Positions 45,996 through 58,144 of a stretch of 64,000 nucleotides of DNA are shown piece by piece. Position 1 is the stretch's first letter; every line of letters begins with the position of its first letter. The notes beneath the pieces are model-generated. The model ran no database searches and was not told where the DNA came from. It worked only from the letters and a program-made list of their open reading frames with translations. The DNA lies in the NCBI GenBank assembly GCA_039881145.1, contig JAYKKI010000005.1, forward strand, positions 22,439,501 through 22,503,500, in the 5' to 3' direction. The DNA is from Druceiella hillmani (lineage: Eukaryota > Arthropoda > Insecta > Lepidoptera > Hepialidae). Position numbers and translations under genes: made by a program.

Positions 45996-47784
45996 CACCG
46001 TTTGTTACTTTCATTACGTTTTCTTTCTTTTTTGAATATCGATGCCAATATACAGTAGTTGCAATATACGCTTTTGAAATCAGCTGATATTCTTAAACTG
46101 ATTTCATCATCAGTTTCATAACCTCTACGATATTTTTTGTCAGTATAAATAAATTTCATTCTTATTATGGGATTTAAAACTATTTGGCAAGAAAATATTT
46201 GGTAAAGAAATTAAAAATTGGAAAATACTGCCAAATTTATTGAAAAGTCATAGTGTGTCATATTTTACTGTACCCTGGTATATAGTGTCACGTGTGGTGT
46301 ACTTTAAAATATGGAGACTTATATTTTATATACTAAGGATACCGGCAAACGTTATTTTGTTCTATTAAAATGAGAGGTTTCAAGTTTTAATCAACCCAAC
46401 ATATGTGTGGTTGTATAACTCTACATATAAAGTGTGTGTGTGTGTGTGGGTAACTGCGACCCATATATGTATGGTAATGTAATCTATATGTGGAATCCAG
46501 ACTATAATTAAATTAAGTTCTAACAATCCGCTCACGTTTAGTAGTAATATCGCGATCGAGTTATAAAAAAGAAAGAATTTTATGTTATCCCCCGAAGATT
46601 TGAAAACAGAAAATACACGATATAAGTTGATAAGCACGCTAAAATCAAACTTGTAGAATTTTCCACACAGATGATTATGTGATGAAGTAGGAACTCATTA
46701 AATCTATTAAAATATGGATGCTATACCTCAGAATTTACTTCAGATTTCAGAATAATAAGTATGTAAATTCAGACTATAATCTATATATGTGTCAAATTTA
46801 GTGTAGATCCATGCAAAAATTACGAAGTTATAGCAAACATGTACTCATCCAAACTGTCGCATTTATAATAATAGTTAAGGTAGCATTATGAATAAAATTA
46901 TATGTCTACCGATTACAAGCGATATAAAGATTTATTGAAATCTTTATAATAATCAGTGATAATATGACATAATCATCAGATAAAGAGGAGGTAAGAAGCA
47001 CAAAATATTTAATTCAGTCAAAAACAAAAAAAAATGGTTGAAAAAATCTAAATCTATAGTCTCATTGTACATTAAATGAGCAAGAAAATAAATTTAACTT
47101 TGGACCCAATACCACACACCGCACATGAAATGTTATCCTCAACTCTGAGTGTTCTCTGGAAAGATATTTGTTCATGTCGAGTAGCACAATTAAATTTGTT
47201 AACAAACTGTTATGATCCTTCATTTTAAAAGCAGGTCCCCTTATGCTTTTTAAGATTCTCCAGCGGGTCGTAATTTCTTGACGTCGAAATTTTTAATGAT
47301 CAAAAACTTTTTCATTTTAATTTATTTTGCTCAACTTTTCCTTGACGTAATTATTTTTTTTAATTAGCTAATTTTATTTTCGACCCTTATTTTCTTATTA
47401 TTAAATTTCTTAAACTGTTGTCAGGGCCAACGAACTGTTATATTTGAACGTAACTACCTATTTTTTTAATTATCGTTTCCTAACTTTGAAGAAATGAAAA
47501 TGTTACTTACTTTTACGACTGACGTGAAATTTTACTACGTTTATTGGATTATTTTCAACCTTTTGTTACGTTTTATTAATTATACATAATAATATAATAA
47601 TAAAGTAAAAATATCTTTATTAATATTTTAATTTATTTGCATAATATAAGTCACATGTTACATACAAGTTTTACTTAAAAAAATAATTATCTTGTAGAAT
47701 TTGTCTCAAGTCAATTAAAGAGACATCTTATTACGAAAAGAGATAACATTTCCAATAGTTCGCAGTTATTTCAACTCTACCGTC
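45996..47784. other. AT-rich non-coding interval
   Basis: A (GT)n tract lies at 46431-46449. ACTATAAT(T/C)(A/T)A-type words recur near 46500 and 46773. No gene seen. Confidence 0.4.
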
Positions 47785-48060
47785 TGGAATGTTCGGTGGT
47801 CGGTCTCTGGTCATCTAGTTAACGAAGTCAGATAAATGGATACGAAAGCGGCAAATCTCATTCCGCGCAAGACGATCCGGTCGAAGACGTCTAACTGGGT
47901 CTCGGTATGCCCTTACGGGGCGACTCACTATCGACCTGGTCCATCGCGGCAAACGTAACGGGCGATGGCCGTACAAGTTGACGTTAATGGAAGCCATCGG
48001 CTGTTCTCCTATCCCAGCTTAGCTAAACGGATCGCGAATGCGAGCGGCGCTGGCGCATTG
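47785..48060. other. GC-rich island, unassigned
   Basis: CATTCCGCGCAAGACGATCC, CCCTTACGGGGCGACTCAC and GCGAATGCGAGCGGCGCTGG mark it. A 60-codon Arg-rich minus frame (47815-47997) is open but has no known domain, and Arg richness is expected from CpG-rich DNA. Candidate conserved element or promoter. Confidence 0.35.
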
Positions 48061-48194
48061 ATACGTTAAATAAAAATGGAAAGCATAATAGATAAAATTA
48101 TTTTCAAACTTTCTACGTATTTTTATAGAATTAATGCTATTTTATAGTTAAAACTGCGCCAAAATTGATACGAATACCCAAAAACATTGTTGTA

Positions 48195-48540
48195 TGTTTT
48201 TTTGAAGTAAAACTTCTTTACGCACGCTTGACTTAGGGAGTAAGCTGGTGAATGCGTGACGAGACCGTTACGAAAAGTGTGATCGGGCGAGGCGAACGGA
48301 AGTTGAGTGGGAGATATAAGTTAGTGAAGACAGAAAGAGAGAGAGTTACGTTTCGTATATTACTGTAGGGACAAGAGAGAGAGGTGCGAGCATACATTTT
48401 CTTTCTCTCTTTCTCTCATAGCCAGTTATGTTTCTTATATCTAAGACACAGTGCAAGCCTATTGTCTGTATCACACTGTAGGTGCAAGAGAGAGCAGAGC
48501 ACGCGCACATTTTCTTTCTCTCTTCCTCTCATAGCCAGAG
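48195..48540 (+). repeat. Lepidoptera-type repeat with internal tandem duplication
   Basis: Begins GAAGTAAAACTTCTTTACGC, continues through GTGATCGGGCGAGGCG and then holds two copies (48356-48425, 48469-48538) of a segment with CAAGAGAGAG, CATTTTCTTTCTCTCTT and CTCATAGCCAG, period about 113 bp. I recall this series from lepidopteran genomes; class unknown. Purine (GA)n and pyrimidine (CT)n patches could form local secondary structure. Confidence 0.6.
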
Positions 48541-48542
48541 CA

Positions 48543-48643
<101 letters not shown>

Positions 48644-49106
48644 GCGATAAAATTGTAAATCCATTTTAAAGTTCATATTTTGGGAATTTGAAGTATTACT
48701 TCAGTCGTGTAGTCTTAAGCACACTCGTTTTTTTTTGTATATTTAAGGTCTTTCTAATAGTTATTAGAATACCCGTTATATAATTTCCGTTTGTTTGTTC
48801 TTTCGCATAAAATACTTTGCTAATTTATTAATTTAATCATTTAGGTGTTCTAGAACTCTGATGAGTATTTGTTTAACTTAAACACGTCATGTGACGATTA
48901 AATAAATTTGGATAATGTCTTTGAAAATTCTTATCAAGAGGTACGAGTACATAGTTCATTATTTATTTATAATTTAGTTATCACTATCCTATATGTGCTA
49001 TACTAATATGTGCAAATTTCAACTTAAAAAAAAACTCAAGTTTATAGGGTTTATAGTTTTGGAGATTTGTGATGAGTTAGTCAGTAAGTGGTATCGGGCT
49101 ATATAC
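48644..49106. other. AT-rich non-coding stretch
   Basis: Nothing recognised. Confidence 0.45.
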
Positions 49107-49124
49107 ATACACACACACACACAC

Positions 49125-49172
<48 letters not shown>
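49107..49172. repeat. (AC)n/(AT)n compound microsatellite
   Basis: About nine AC units, then TGTGT, then about 21 AT units. Confidence 0.95.
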
Positions 49173-49176
<4 letters not shown>

Positions 49177-49993
49177 TTAGCCGCCTGTACTGATGCTTAT
49201 CATATGTTTCAAATTGCTAAATAAATTCTTTAAGTTTTTTACGCGATTCAAAACTTCTGAGAATTTTCCAAATATAAAATATAATATTGTATACATAAAG
49301 CTTTGTGGTACTAAAAATAACAAGAATATCATAAATCATAATAATTATATGCAAACAATAATTACTTGACATTTTAATATTTTGCAAACAATAAATTTTC
49401 TGTAAACCGTAAATAATAAATAGTATTTCAAAAGCAACAATACTTGGTGCCTTCTCCATTTCGTCCATAGCACGTTACCTACGTAGTCCTCCTTTCCTAC
49501 GTTGTTTCTGTTGAGCACATACATACACAGGTACATAAGCAGTTGGCCCTTTGTACTTATTCAATGTCGTAGATACCTCTAACGCGTGTACAACGCGGAA
49601 ATAGCTTTCAGTCCTTCAAAGATCCAAATGCGTAGTGGTACTTTGTATATGGGGAAATGTACGGAAACATGATTACATAATAGCCTTCGTAAACAAGACT
49701 TTGAAGTGGGATATCAACCCTAACAATAATATAATTTTTTGTAATTACCTTCAATAATGGGGTAGTCGATAAGTTAAGTTAATTTGGGGTATTTTTTCGG
49801 GGAAGAAAAGACTCATCAAGACCGTATATACAGCATAAATAATTTTTTTTTTCTTACAATACTTTATTATGCGGTATTTCAGTCCGCCCTCTCATGATTA
49901 CACTTTCAAATATTTGCAAACAGGACTACTGTCATCACATTGCTAAATCAGTATTGAATTAATGAGACTACAAATTGAGGATCATAAGAGACT
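49173..49993. other. AT-rich interval with a small island
   Basis: 49470-49650 is mildly GC-richer (CACGTTACCTACGTAGTCCT, TCTAACGCGTGTACAACGCGG). No gene is supported; two overlapping minus frames at 49217-49536 have no domain. Confidence 0.35.
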
Positions 49994-50319
49994 ACAGTTA
50001 ATATTAAATTAGTATATGGGAAACACTTTACTTAAATTATACATAATGAAATTCCACTTTGTATTATTTGGTACAATGCTGTTAAACACATTTATATCCT
50101 TTAAAATTAAACTTTTTTTAATTTTTATTATAAAAATTATTTTAAAACATATAACTTTACATTTTTTAAAATAATTTTGATAATAAAAATTTTAAAAAAC
50201 TTTCATTTTAAAGGATTATAAATGTGTTTAACGGCATTTTACCATTTAATACAAAGTGAAATTTGATTATGTGTAATTTACGTAAAGTGTTTCTCATATA
50301 CTAATTGAGTATTAACTAT
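49994..50319. repeat. 326-bp fold-back (snap-back) element
   Basis: The left arm (from AGTTAATATTAAATTAGTAT at 49996 through GAAACACTTTAC, CACTTTGTATTA and TTAAACACATTTAT) is mirrored by the right arm ending AGTATTAACTATA near 50320. Arms are about 125 bp at roughly 85-90% identity, and the AT-rich middle (TTTTTATTATAAAAATTATT / AATTTTGATAATAAAAATTT) continues the pairing. Almost the whole element folds into one hairpin, like snap-back MITEs. A transcript through it would give long double-stranded RNA. No target duplication is clear. Confidence 0.85.
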
Positions 50320-50829
50320 ATTCTTGTAATTGCAACACAGAAATTATGCAGATTCAGAAGGGTGTTCAATTACTGTCAAGTATGAATCAGCATTATGTGA
50401 GCCCACGTAAATTCTCCAAGTAGATAGACATCTGTAATATGTACTTAATTTGGTAGTAGATTTCCGTACATTTAAGTAATGCGCAGTGGTACTTTGAACT
50501 TAAAAGTCGTATTCTGCACCTGGGAATACTGTGGATTGTAGTGAAAACGCTAATTTATAATTGAAGCAGATACAGAAAATATTTGAATTATGCACTATAA
50601 TTGTCGAAAAAAACCCCAAGGTGAAACATGAGGGGAAAAAACTTAGAGAAAAAAAGGTAATATCTTAGATTAATTACCCTCAAGCTTTCAACTTGATCAT
50701 AATATAATTAAAAAAATAAATATAACCTTTGCAAAGTTACTGAAACTTATTCACAAAGCTATTAATTATATTTTGTTAATCATGTTATAATAATAAATAC
50801 TATCATCGCAATTTGAATCATTCTTTATT
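50320..50829. other. AT-rich non-coding stretch
   Basis: Nothing recognised. Confidence 0.45.
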
Positions 50830-51055
50830 TATAATCAGCCAACTGTCGGAGGATATCATCGGATGCCTCACAAATTTTGAACGAATCACAGCATCAACAG
50901 AAATAATAGCGGTGGTAACTGGTCGCTTACAATAACAGTGACCAAACCTGATTAATAACCATCCGAAGGCAGTTTATAATAACACCTCGCTGTTATTATT
51001 TCCGGCTCAAGCTATGGCTCCGCTTTATTATGAGATGCTTTACTAGTTTGTAGTT
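50830..51055. other. GC-richer island, candidate conserved non-coding element
   Basis: CTGTCGGAGGATATCATCGG, AGCGGTGGTAACTGGTCGC and TTCCGGCTCAAGCTATGGC with homeodomain-like CTGATTAATAACC. Single-copy, no coding frame. Regulatory function inferred. Confidence 0.35.
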
Positions 51056-51639
51056 GAAGTTGTTTTCGATTATATCTTTAAGTTACATATCTATTATTAA
51101 ATTAACATGCTGGCTTGGCTGTTAATTTTTAACAGCAGAGCGAGATTAGAACTGATATTTTTTTTTGAAAATTAACATTTGCCAATATTGCCTACGGCTT
51201 TCGTAAATTTTCGACGAGGTAATGAGATTTATCCCTAACTCAAAGAAGCTATTGCAATATACATATAAGTAACGTAAAATGTTTTGCTGATTTAATGTAC
51301 GGGTTACACCTTCTTTTGACATACAGTTGTGTAAAAAACATACAAGTTTCAAAACACACAATTATTATATAAAAACACACAAGTTTCATTTTAGAGGAAA
51401 TATACTATTCCTCGGGTTACGAAGCTTTTTCATTATTATTACCGAAACTTGAATCAGTCTTAATTTTCAATCACTTAAGTCATGAATAATTCTTATACTA
51501 AATTTTAATATCCAAATAAACTAACCCAAAGATCAAGATACGGTGTACTAAATAAAAGTCACTAAATAAGTTAAAAAGAAAAAAATGTGTTCATGAAAAC
51601 AGCGCAAGAATTTGTTGTGATAAACAAATATTATTATAT
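51056..51639. other. AT-rich non-coding interval
   Basis: No gene supported; ACACA(C)AAGTTTCA occurs twice (about 51340 and 51378). Confidence 0.4.
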
Positions 51640-51840
51640 ATATTTGGCGCTAATTTTGTAGAAATTCATTATTCACAATTAAATGAAACTACGTGATCTT
51701 GTTATAATCTTGTTATCATATAATATCATCTTTACTAATAACTCACCTGAAGTTGTTGTAATACAACATAACCTAAGTCGTGGCAAAGAACTTAATAAAA
51801 GTAGAAATAATACTACATCACGTAGTTTCATTTAATTGTG
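51640..51840 (+). mobile_element. Fullest copy of a small TIR repeat family
   Basis: CACAATTAAATGAAACTACG + TGAT (51674-51697) is repeated exactly inverted at 51817-51840, giving perfect 24-bp arms around about 120 bp. Sequence to the left (TTTGGCGCTAATTTTGTAGA) is shared with the copies at 34410 and, partly, at 4537, so the repeated unit extends beyond the arms to about 51640. A GTTGTAATACAAC palindrome lies in the middle. No coding capacity. A MITE-like family or a MITE nested in another repeat; target duplication is not clear. Confidence 0.8.
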
Positions 51841-52480
51841 AACAAATATTATGTTATCGATCAATTATAATTAAATAAAAATTTAGTAACAAAAATATAG
51901 GTGATAAACAAAATTTAAGTGGGTTTCATGAATGAAAAGAAATTGATCAAAATGATACAAAATATACGTTATAAACAAAATGTAAAGTGGTTTTATGAAT
52001 CAAAGAAGGTTAGGACTAAACAAGTCAAGATGTTTTCTTAATACAAAGTGTAAAACTCTTAAAGGTAAGAAACACCAGATCGTTAAATTATAAATATTTT
52101 TGTAAAGTAACGAAATTTAAGTTAGAAAAATAACAGTTTACTTTAAATGATCTCAATAGAATTTAAAAATTTTTTTTTTTTTATTTCTTTACATTTTTTT
52201 ACATTTTTGTTCAAATCTATATTTTAAAACTATCCGTATAATATGTTGACATTTAAAAGTTTACGATTCTCAGATATCTGAAATCTGGTTTTAGAGTACG
52301 GAAGAATTTAATATGATATAAGAAGGTACATACATCCGAGATCAAATACGAGAGGGGAGTTTTAAAAAAAAGGTTATCTTAGCCAAAATTCATTTGGTTA
52401 TATACGCGATAAAATGTTGCAGAGTATTAAAAAAAAACGGTACAGTCACATTGCACATATTTTTTTCTCGAAACATGCCT
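51841..52480. other. AT-rich non-coding interval
   Basis: Nothing recognised; poly-T/ACATTTTTTT runs at 52168-52210. Confidence 0.45.
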
Positions 52481-52830
52481 ATATGCGTTTTGTTTCATAA
52501 TGTTGCAATGACATTTTATCGTATCACTAATCATTGCGCCGCAGCTCGCGCTACGCCCTGCTCCTAATTTGCGACGTGCACAGTTTACTTCTGTTTCGCA
52601 TGATGAGTAACTAAGATTTTTCTGCGAAAAAGGGTTATTGAACATTATTTGAATTACAAAATGCTAACAATGTTAAACATTTGAAGAAAATTCCTGGAGC
52701 ACTTTCCCACTATAAATATATGTAAGACTGCTCACGCAACACAACGTGATGCACCATGATCGTGTTTTACTCATAACCAAGGCGTCGCTGCAGGTCACAC
52801 CACCCGTAACTCTCCCCACTCTCTTCGCTG
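52481..52830. other. GC-richer island in two parts
   Basis: 52500-52620 contains TCATTGCGCCGCAGCTCGCG and an AP-1-like ATGATGAGTAAC; 52730-52830 contains GGCGTCGCTGCAGGTCACAC. A 72-codon minus frame (52427-52645) lacks a domain. Candidate regulatory DNA. Confidence 0.35.
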
Positions 52831-52867
52831 AGGCTTTGGTTCAAAATTCCTAAAATTTACTCAGTAT

Positions 52868-53113
52868 TTATTCAGAAGTAGAGACGCACACACGGGTATG
52901 TGGAAATTATTAACAACGACCGGTTAATCACTTTAAACCTATAAGTTGTTTTGTATTAATAATGACTGGTAATACACACACACACACGCACACACGCATG
53001 CACGCACGCATGGACGCACGCACGCATGTACGCACGCTCGCACGCAGGCACGCACGCTCGCACACACATGCACAAATGTATGTGTGTGTGTGTGCGTCTC
53101 TACTTCTGAATAA
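52868..53113. repeat. Perfect 26-bp inverted repeats around an (ACGC)n/(CA)n microsatellite
   Basis: TTATTCAGAAGTAGAGACGC + ACACAC at 52868-52893 is exactly mirrored at 53088-53113. Between them lie CA repeats, many ACGC/GCATGC units and GTGTGT. A further partial copy of the arm start (ATTCAGAAGTGAAG) follows at 53122. Either a small TIR element in which a microsatellite has expanded, or a fold-back created by repeat instability. Reading frames here (HTHTHT, CVCVCV) are artefacts. Confidence 0.85.
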
Positions 53114-53730
53114 CCCTTGCATATTCAGAAGTGAAGCAAGTAGTAATATGAATTTTAATATAAATTTCTATCAATCAGTCGATCTAAATTTACATTAACA
53201 ATACAACATTAACCTGTTCAAGTATTTTTCTTCGATTTCTTTTTCAATGTAAATGACCACTGTGTAATAAATATGTAATACAGCAAAACTATAAAGAGTA
53301 ACGTAAACTCAAACTTTTCACATAAATCAACTAACTAATCATTTCTGCTGTCGATACAATTTAATTTATTTCCTCTGTTAATAAACATAACGAACGTTTA
53401 TACTACCGTTTCTCAACGAGCTTTGGTAATACTTATATTCAAATTGCCGGTTAAATGTATTCGTGTATTAATATTTATAACTAAGTTGTTTTCTATATTA
53501 ATTGATTACATACACAGTCAAAAGCCAAATGCTTTTTATAGTTTTCGTAAGGTCGACGTTTTGATTATTCCGACTCAATAATTCACAAAATATAATAAAG
53601 ATGAAAAAATAAAGAGAGCCAGTTGTACAGCATGATTTTCTTCGAAAAAAATATACCCTGTGTGAAATGTTCAATTAGAGCCAACAGTGTCGTATTAAGT
53701 TTTATACGATAGCCAAACAATAAAGGTCGA
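53114..53730. other. AT-rich non-coding interval
   Basis: Nothing recognised. Confidence 0.45.
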
Positions 53731-54300
53731 ACCTTATAGAATTTGATGGCACGATTGTAAGACGACTCAACTTGACAGTTATCTGCGCAGAGCAAACCGG
53801 GAAGTATCGGAAAGCAATTAGGATTGTCGAAGATTGTTCCTTATTATCTCCTTTAGTAACACAAACAATGTCCGGGAAGGGAATCGAGACCTGGAAGCAG
53901 CGCGATAAACTAGATAATATACACACCATTGCCCGCTCGGCGTCGTTGTGAAAATGTAAGTGAAAACTATTTCTCACACCCCATAAACCTTCATAGGGGC
54001 GGATCGCTTATTGTGATCATAAAAAATAACTAACCGGTTCAACATATTTATGAAATATCCTTTTCTTTTTTCAATTCGATCAAGCGACTTACAATGTTCG
54101 ATCCACGCGCCAAAGACATGTTGACCGGAAGGAAAACGGAGCGTAAATATATCTTGAAAATAAGATGAATTCATGTGAAATTCAAGAAAATGCGGAAAGT
54201 TTCGGAAAGAAATGATAATATTTGCATAAAATTTGTTTCTTTCTTTTAAATTTTGTGGCCTCGTCAATATTTGTCGATCCGACCTGAGGTTATTTCTTTG
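53731..54300. other. Island with Grainyhead- and ETS-like sites, candidate enhancer
   Basis: About 570 bp of mixed composition. AACCGGTT at 54032-54039 matches the Grainyhead palindrome; ACCGGAAG at 54124-54131 is a strong ETS core; GATA-type words occur at 53769 (AGTTATCTG) and 53839 (CTTATTATCTCC). Minus frames of 91 and 97 codons overlap in different phases and show no domain. Appears once in the window. Epidermal or neural enhancer is conjecture. Confidence 0.45.
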
Positions 54301-54989
54301 TAAGCTTTCGGAACTATCATAAGACGAATTCTCAAAATAAAATAAAGCGTCGAACTGAATAGAACTTCAACTATAGCAATGGACTCGCCCCATAAGCACA
54401 TTTTGTTCATTTTTATCTAGAAGATTATCTAATCATCATGTCTGTAAGCGCTTTTAATAACTTTAACAAACTTACTCCTGTAAAATCGTAAAAAGTGAGT
54501 TAAAATGTTTTTTTTTCTTAGGTGGTGACGTTGTTACTTTTAATAGTAAAATATTTATGTGATATTTTAATACCATGATTTAAAAAAAGAAGAACAGAAA
54601 AACAAATTTTTATAATAGACCTGACATATTTTTCTAGTCTAAGAACAAAAAAAACAAATTTTTACAACAGACCTGATATATTTTTCTAGTCTTAACACAA
54701 CAGAAAATAAAATTAGTTGTAATAGAAAGAGACATTTCTATTTTTAAAATTACGTATTTAGAAAAACATTTTACTTACCTGTGTATATATATAAAAATTA
54801 AAGCCAGAACTGAACACAAATCTAGGTTTCATTTTATTTCTATCTCAAAGAATTATATCCCAGTTAAAATATAAAGAATGGACAGACCCATCGAATCCCC
54901 AAAAGAAGCCTAGAATTGCCAAAATAATATAAATAATTTTATAATGTTTTATTGACCAATTAAAAATGGCTGCTTGTTAATCAAGTACC
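54301..54989. other. AT-rich interval with a 52-bp direct repeat
   Basis: AACAAATTTTTA(T/C)AA(T/C)AG + ACCTGA(C/T)ATATTTTTCTAG occurs at 54601 and 54653, an exact 52-bp period. Otherwise nothing recognised. Confidence 0.5.
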
Positions 54990-55340
54990 ATAGGATACAC
55001 CATGAAACAAATTCGTCTTCATCCATAACTACCGGTAGCGGGTCAGTGAATCTAAAATACAGTCAACTTAGACCTGGACATTCAACTATGTACACCATAC
55101 CGTTTTTGCTAGCCACATCGTCTAAATACGAGCGGTGTTTGTTCGCATGGGCGGACTAGGTAATTGTTTCCAACAGCCGAATGTATAAGTATATAATTGT
55201 TTAGACAAACGAACTCGTTGATGTATGCCAACCAGTGCACGTCTTAACAGATTGCCAGCTAGCGATAAGCCGTCGGAGATAACCTGGCTCGAACTGACTT
55301 CCTTTGTAAAAACGCGTTTAGTCTAATTTGAATGCTTCGC
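54990..55340. other. GC-richer island, candidate conserved non-coding element
   Basis: CTACCGGTAGCGGGTCAGTG, ATACGAGCGGTGTTTGTTCG and GATAAGCCGTCGGAGATAAC stand out from the flanks. The 61-codon plus frame (54974-55159) has no domain. Likely regulatory. Confidence 0.35.
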
Positions 55341-57999
55341 TTCACATCTCGATCTTTTCATCGTAGACACTAGAGTTTTTTTTACTGTTACCAGTGAGAT
55401 CATTCGTACATTTTCTCGTTCGGGTACTTGAGTTATTATTACATTTTTTGTGAAGCCCAATACGATACGACAGAGGTCCGAAGGTCTTCTTTGACGATCA
55501 ATAATAGTGATTGTGCTTACCGAGAATGATTTCATTTTTTTAAATGTCTTGTCCTTATAAGCGATTGGATTTGCATGTAGTTCGATACGTACTCAGCGCT
55601 GTAAACAAAAAGTTATTGGGCGAACCTTTTTGTAAGCGTTTCAATATTTATTGTGTACTTTTAGACTTCCGATAGATTGAATTTACGTTTTATGATATTA
55701 AACAATACTTGTAAGATAGAACATTTCATGGTCAATATGGGTATTTATGAATGTATATTTAACCTTATTCTATAGTAAATATAGTAGTTCCACTTAATTT
55801 ATTAGTTGAAATTTACTTTGTATTCAATGGAATTTTTTTTTTAAATTTACTTAATTACTAGTAGAAATTATTAGGAGAATAATTATTGATATTTTAAAAA
55901 AATACCTTTATTTAATATAAGAGGATGAATACTATTAACTGATTAAACATCACCTTGTTTAATTACTATAATCAATTAAACGTTGTTTATTTTGATTTGG
56001 TTCAATTCATCGAAAACGGTTTTGGGGGGACTGATTGATATTTTAGAAAGCTTTTTGAAAAAAAGTGACAAGAAGTTACGTCTAATTTATTTAATTTTAG
56101 TTATAATAATTATCACTCTAAATATTCAGATATTAAAGACCTAATTATCTGCCAGTGTGTTGCCAATGCTCACAGCGTACGTTAATTTAACGCTTTGCAA
56201 ACACTTATTATATATTTGAAGAAATGAAAATACAATGGTAAAATCACAAATCTATTATCGTTAGACTTCGTAGATAAGTATTTTTCCTATACAATAATCA
56301 TTAATGAAAACCTCTCATATTGTCCGTCTTAAAATGCTTACGGCTACGCTATATTAGTGCGCCGAGATGGATTCGAGAGATTTTTCCTTGGTATTAACAA
56401 TATTATAACTTTATTTTAATATTATAACTGTGTATGTATTAATAATATTATAAATTTTCCTTGGTATTAATAATATATGAATATAATTTACAATATTTTA
56501 TAAAATACTTAAATAATTCTTTATTAATGTATTTTAAACAAATTACAACGCCTAAAAAATTAATGCAACCCGAACGTCTTCGACCTCAAAAAATATAAAA
56601 GTAATTTGAGACCTGATCTAAACACAGATCAGGTTTAAAATGGTTGAAGACGCGCGATCAACGTCAAGTTCACATACCTTTACTTCTATGTAAAAATCCT
56701 TAGATACCAAATTATCTTATTGGTAGACCTAAAAATTTTGTCTACTCATGACTTTGGGTTATGCCGTGATAGCTGACTCACTCTAGATATTCCCAAACAA
56801 GCCTCTAACTCTTACGAAAAATCCTGTCCAAGTAACGAAAATTTGAAATCAATTTCATCATATACCAGTGAAATAACCCTATGAAATTACACTTTATAAC
56901 CCAGTGAAATAACATTTTCTATTACCCGTGAAATAACCTACATAATTTTTTTTGAGGATCGAGTAAAAAATCCTACCTATCCTGAACCCTGATTTTTCTG
57001 CGCTTTTATCCTTTTTCAATCCTAACCCATAAAAATATTTTATTTCGTAATTTTTTTTTCTATTTTTTAATGTACTATTAATATTTCATATTGTAACACC
57101 TCTCAAAGTCTACTCACAAATTTTTCTAACCTCATTGTTACGGTTGGCTGAAACAGCTACTCCTATGGCAATAAGTCCATCATATCAAAGCTGCCAAATA
57201 CATAAATAGAATTATCCATTAAAAACAGCGACAAAGTACTCTAACAGTGAAGTATTCTAACGATATACCAAAATTATTTTCACTTGACTGGTGCCCGCCT
57301 AAAAGGTTCTCAGTATGCTCAGGGTCTAATTAATCCATTAATACTAGCTAATATCAAATATAAACTTGCAAGTGTGCTCTAAAAATCTATGAAAATGTGT
57401 CATTTACTTGGTACATTATCGATGATTAAATCTGAAAGGTCGACTAAAAAAGACTCTTTCTAAAAAAAACGACTCTTTCTTAGCTGAATGCGGCATGTTT
57501 TTATAGATAAAATATTTTTATAAACAATTAATTTCCGTCTATCTGTAGCATAAGGACATATGTTACCTTACATGCTGGTTAAATAAACATAAGATAAAAC
57601 GAAATTGAAACGCGAAATAGAATGTCTCTTCAAAGAAACCGGTTATCCCTTTCATCTCTATTGTACGAACATGAGTTTACTTTGCGCGACGTCTTTAATA
57701 ATTTGAAAGCATGCTTTTATTGAAATATGAAAATACTTTATTTTTTCTCCATTTTTTCCCTTCCAACGGTTATTAATCCAGATAAATGTACCATACTGCT
57801 TAATCCACTTTTCTGTATATAGTTTGTAAGGAAACGCTGCAAATAAACTATTGTAGAATTTCGTCTTTTGTTTTACCTCGAATTTTTCGATACGTCATCA
57901 CCAATACGCCAACACACAAGTGAACCGATACGCCATCACACAAGTCATTGCACGGACTGCAGAAATGCAGTAATTACTGTGTAAAATTTCAAGTTGACG
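55341..57999. other. Long AT-rich non-coding interval
   Basis: Small features only: ACCTGATCT/AGATCAGGT hairpin at 56611-56634, CCAGTGAAATAAC at 56865 and 56901 with a third CCCGTGAAATAACC at 56925, and CCTTGGTATTAA(C/T)AATAT at 56388 and 56459. No gene is supported; the 70-codon minus frame at 55323-55535 has no domain. Confidence 0.4.
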
Positions 58000-58144
58000 T
58001 TGATTAAATGCGGTTGAAATACATTTGACAGCGTTTCACTTTTATAATGATACTGAGCAGTCGGTTATTATTTTGCTTCCAGTAATGTATGCATCTGTTC
58101 AATATTCCATATATACGAACCTCAATGTGTAAATATTCATTTAC

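Noticed and set aside
47815..47997. Arg-rich 60-codon minus frame
   Set aside because: Arg codons follow from CpG richness; no family recognised and no splice context.
52928..53198. HTHTHT and CVCVCV/RAC-rich frames
   Set aside because: Translations of the CA/ACGC microsatellite between inverted repeats.
56611..56634. Terminator-like hairpin
   Set aside because: Bacterial-type terminators are not expected in an insect nuclear genome, and the stem is only 9 bp.
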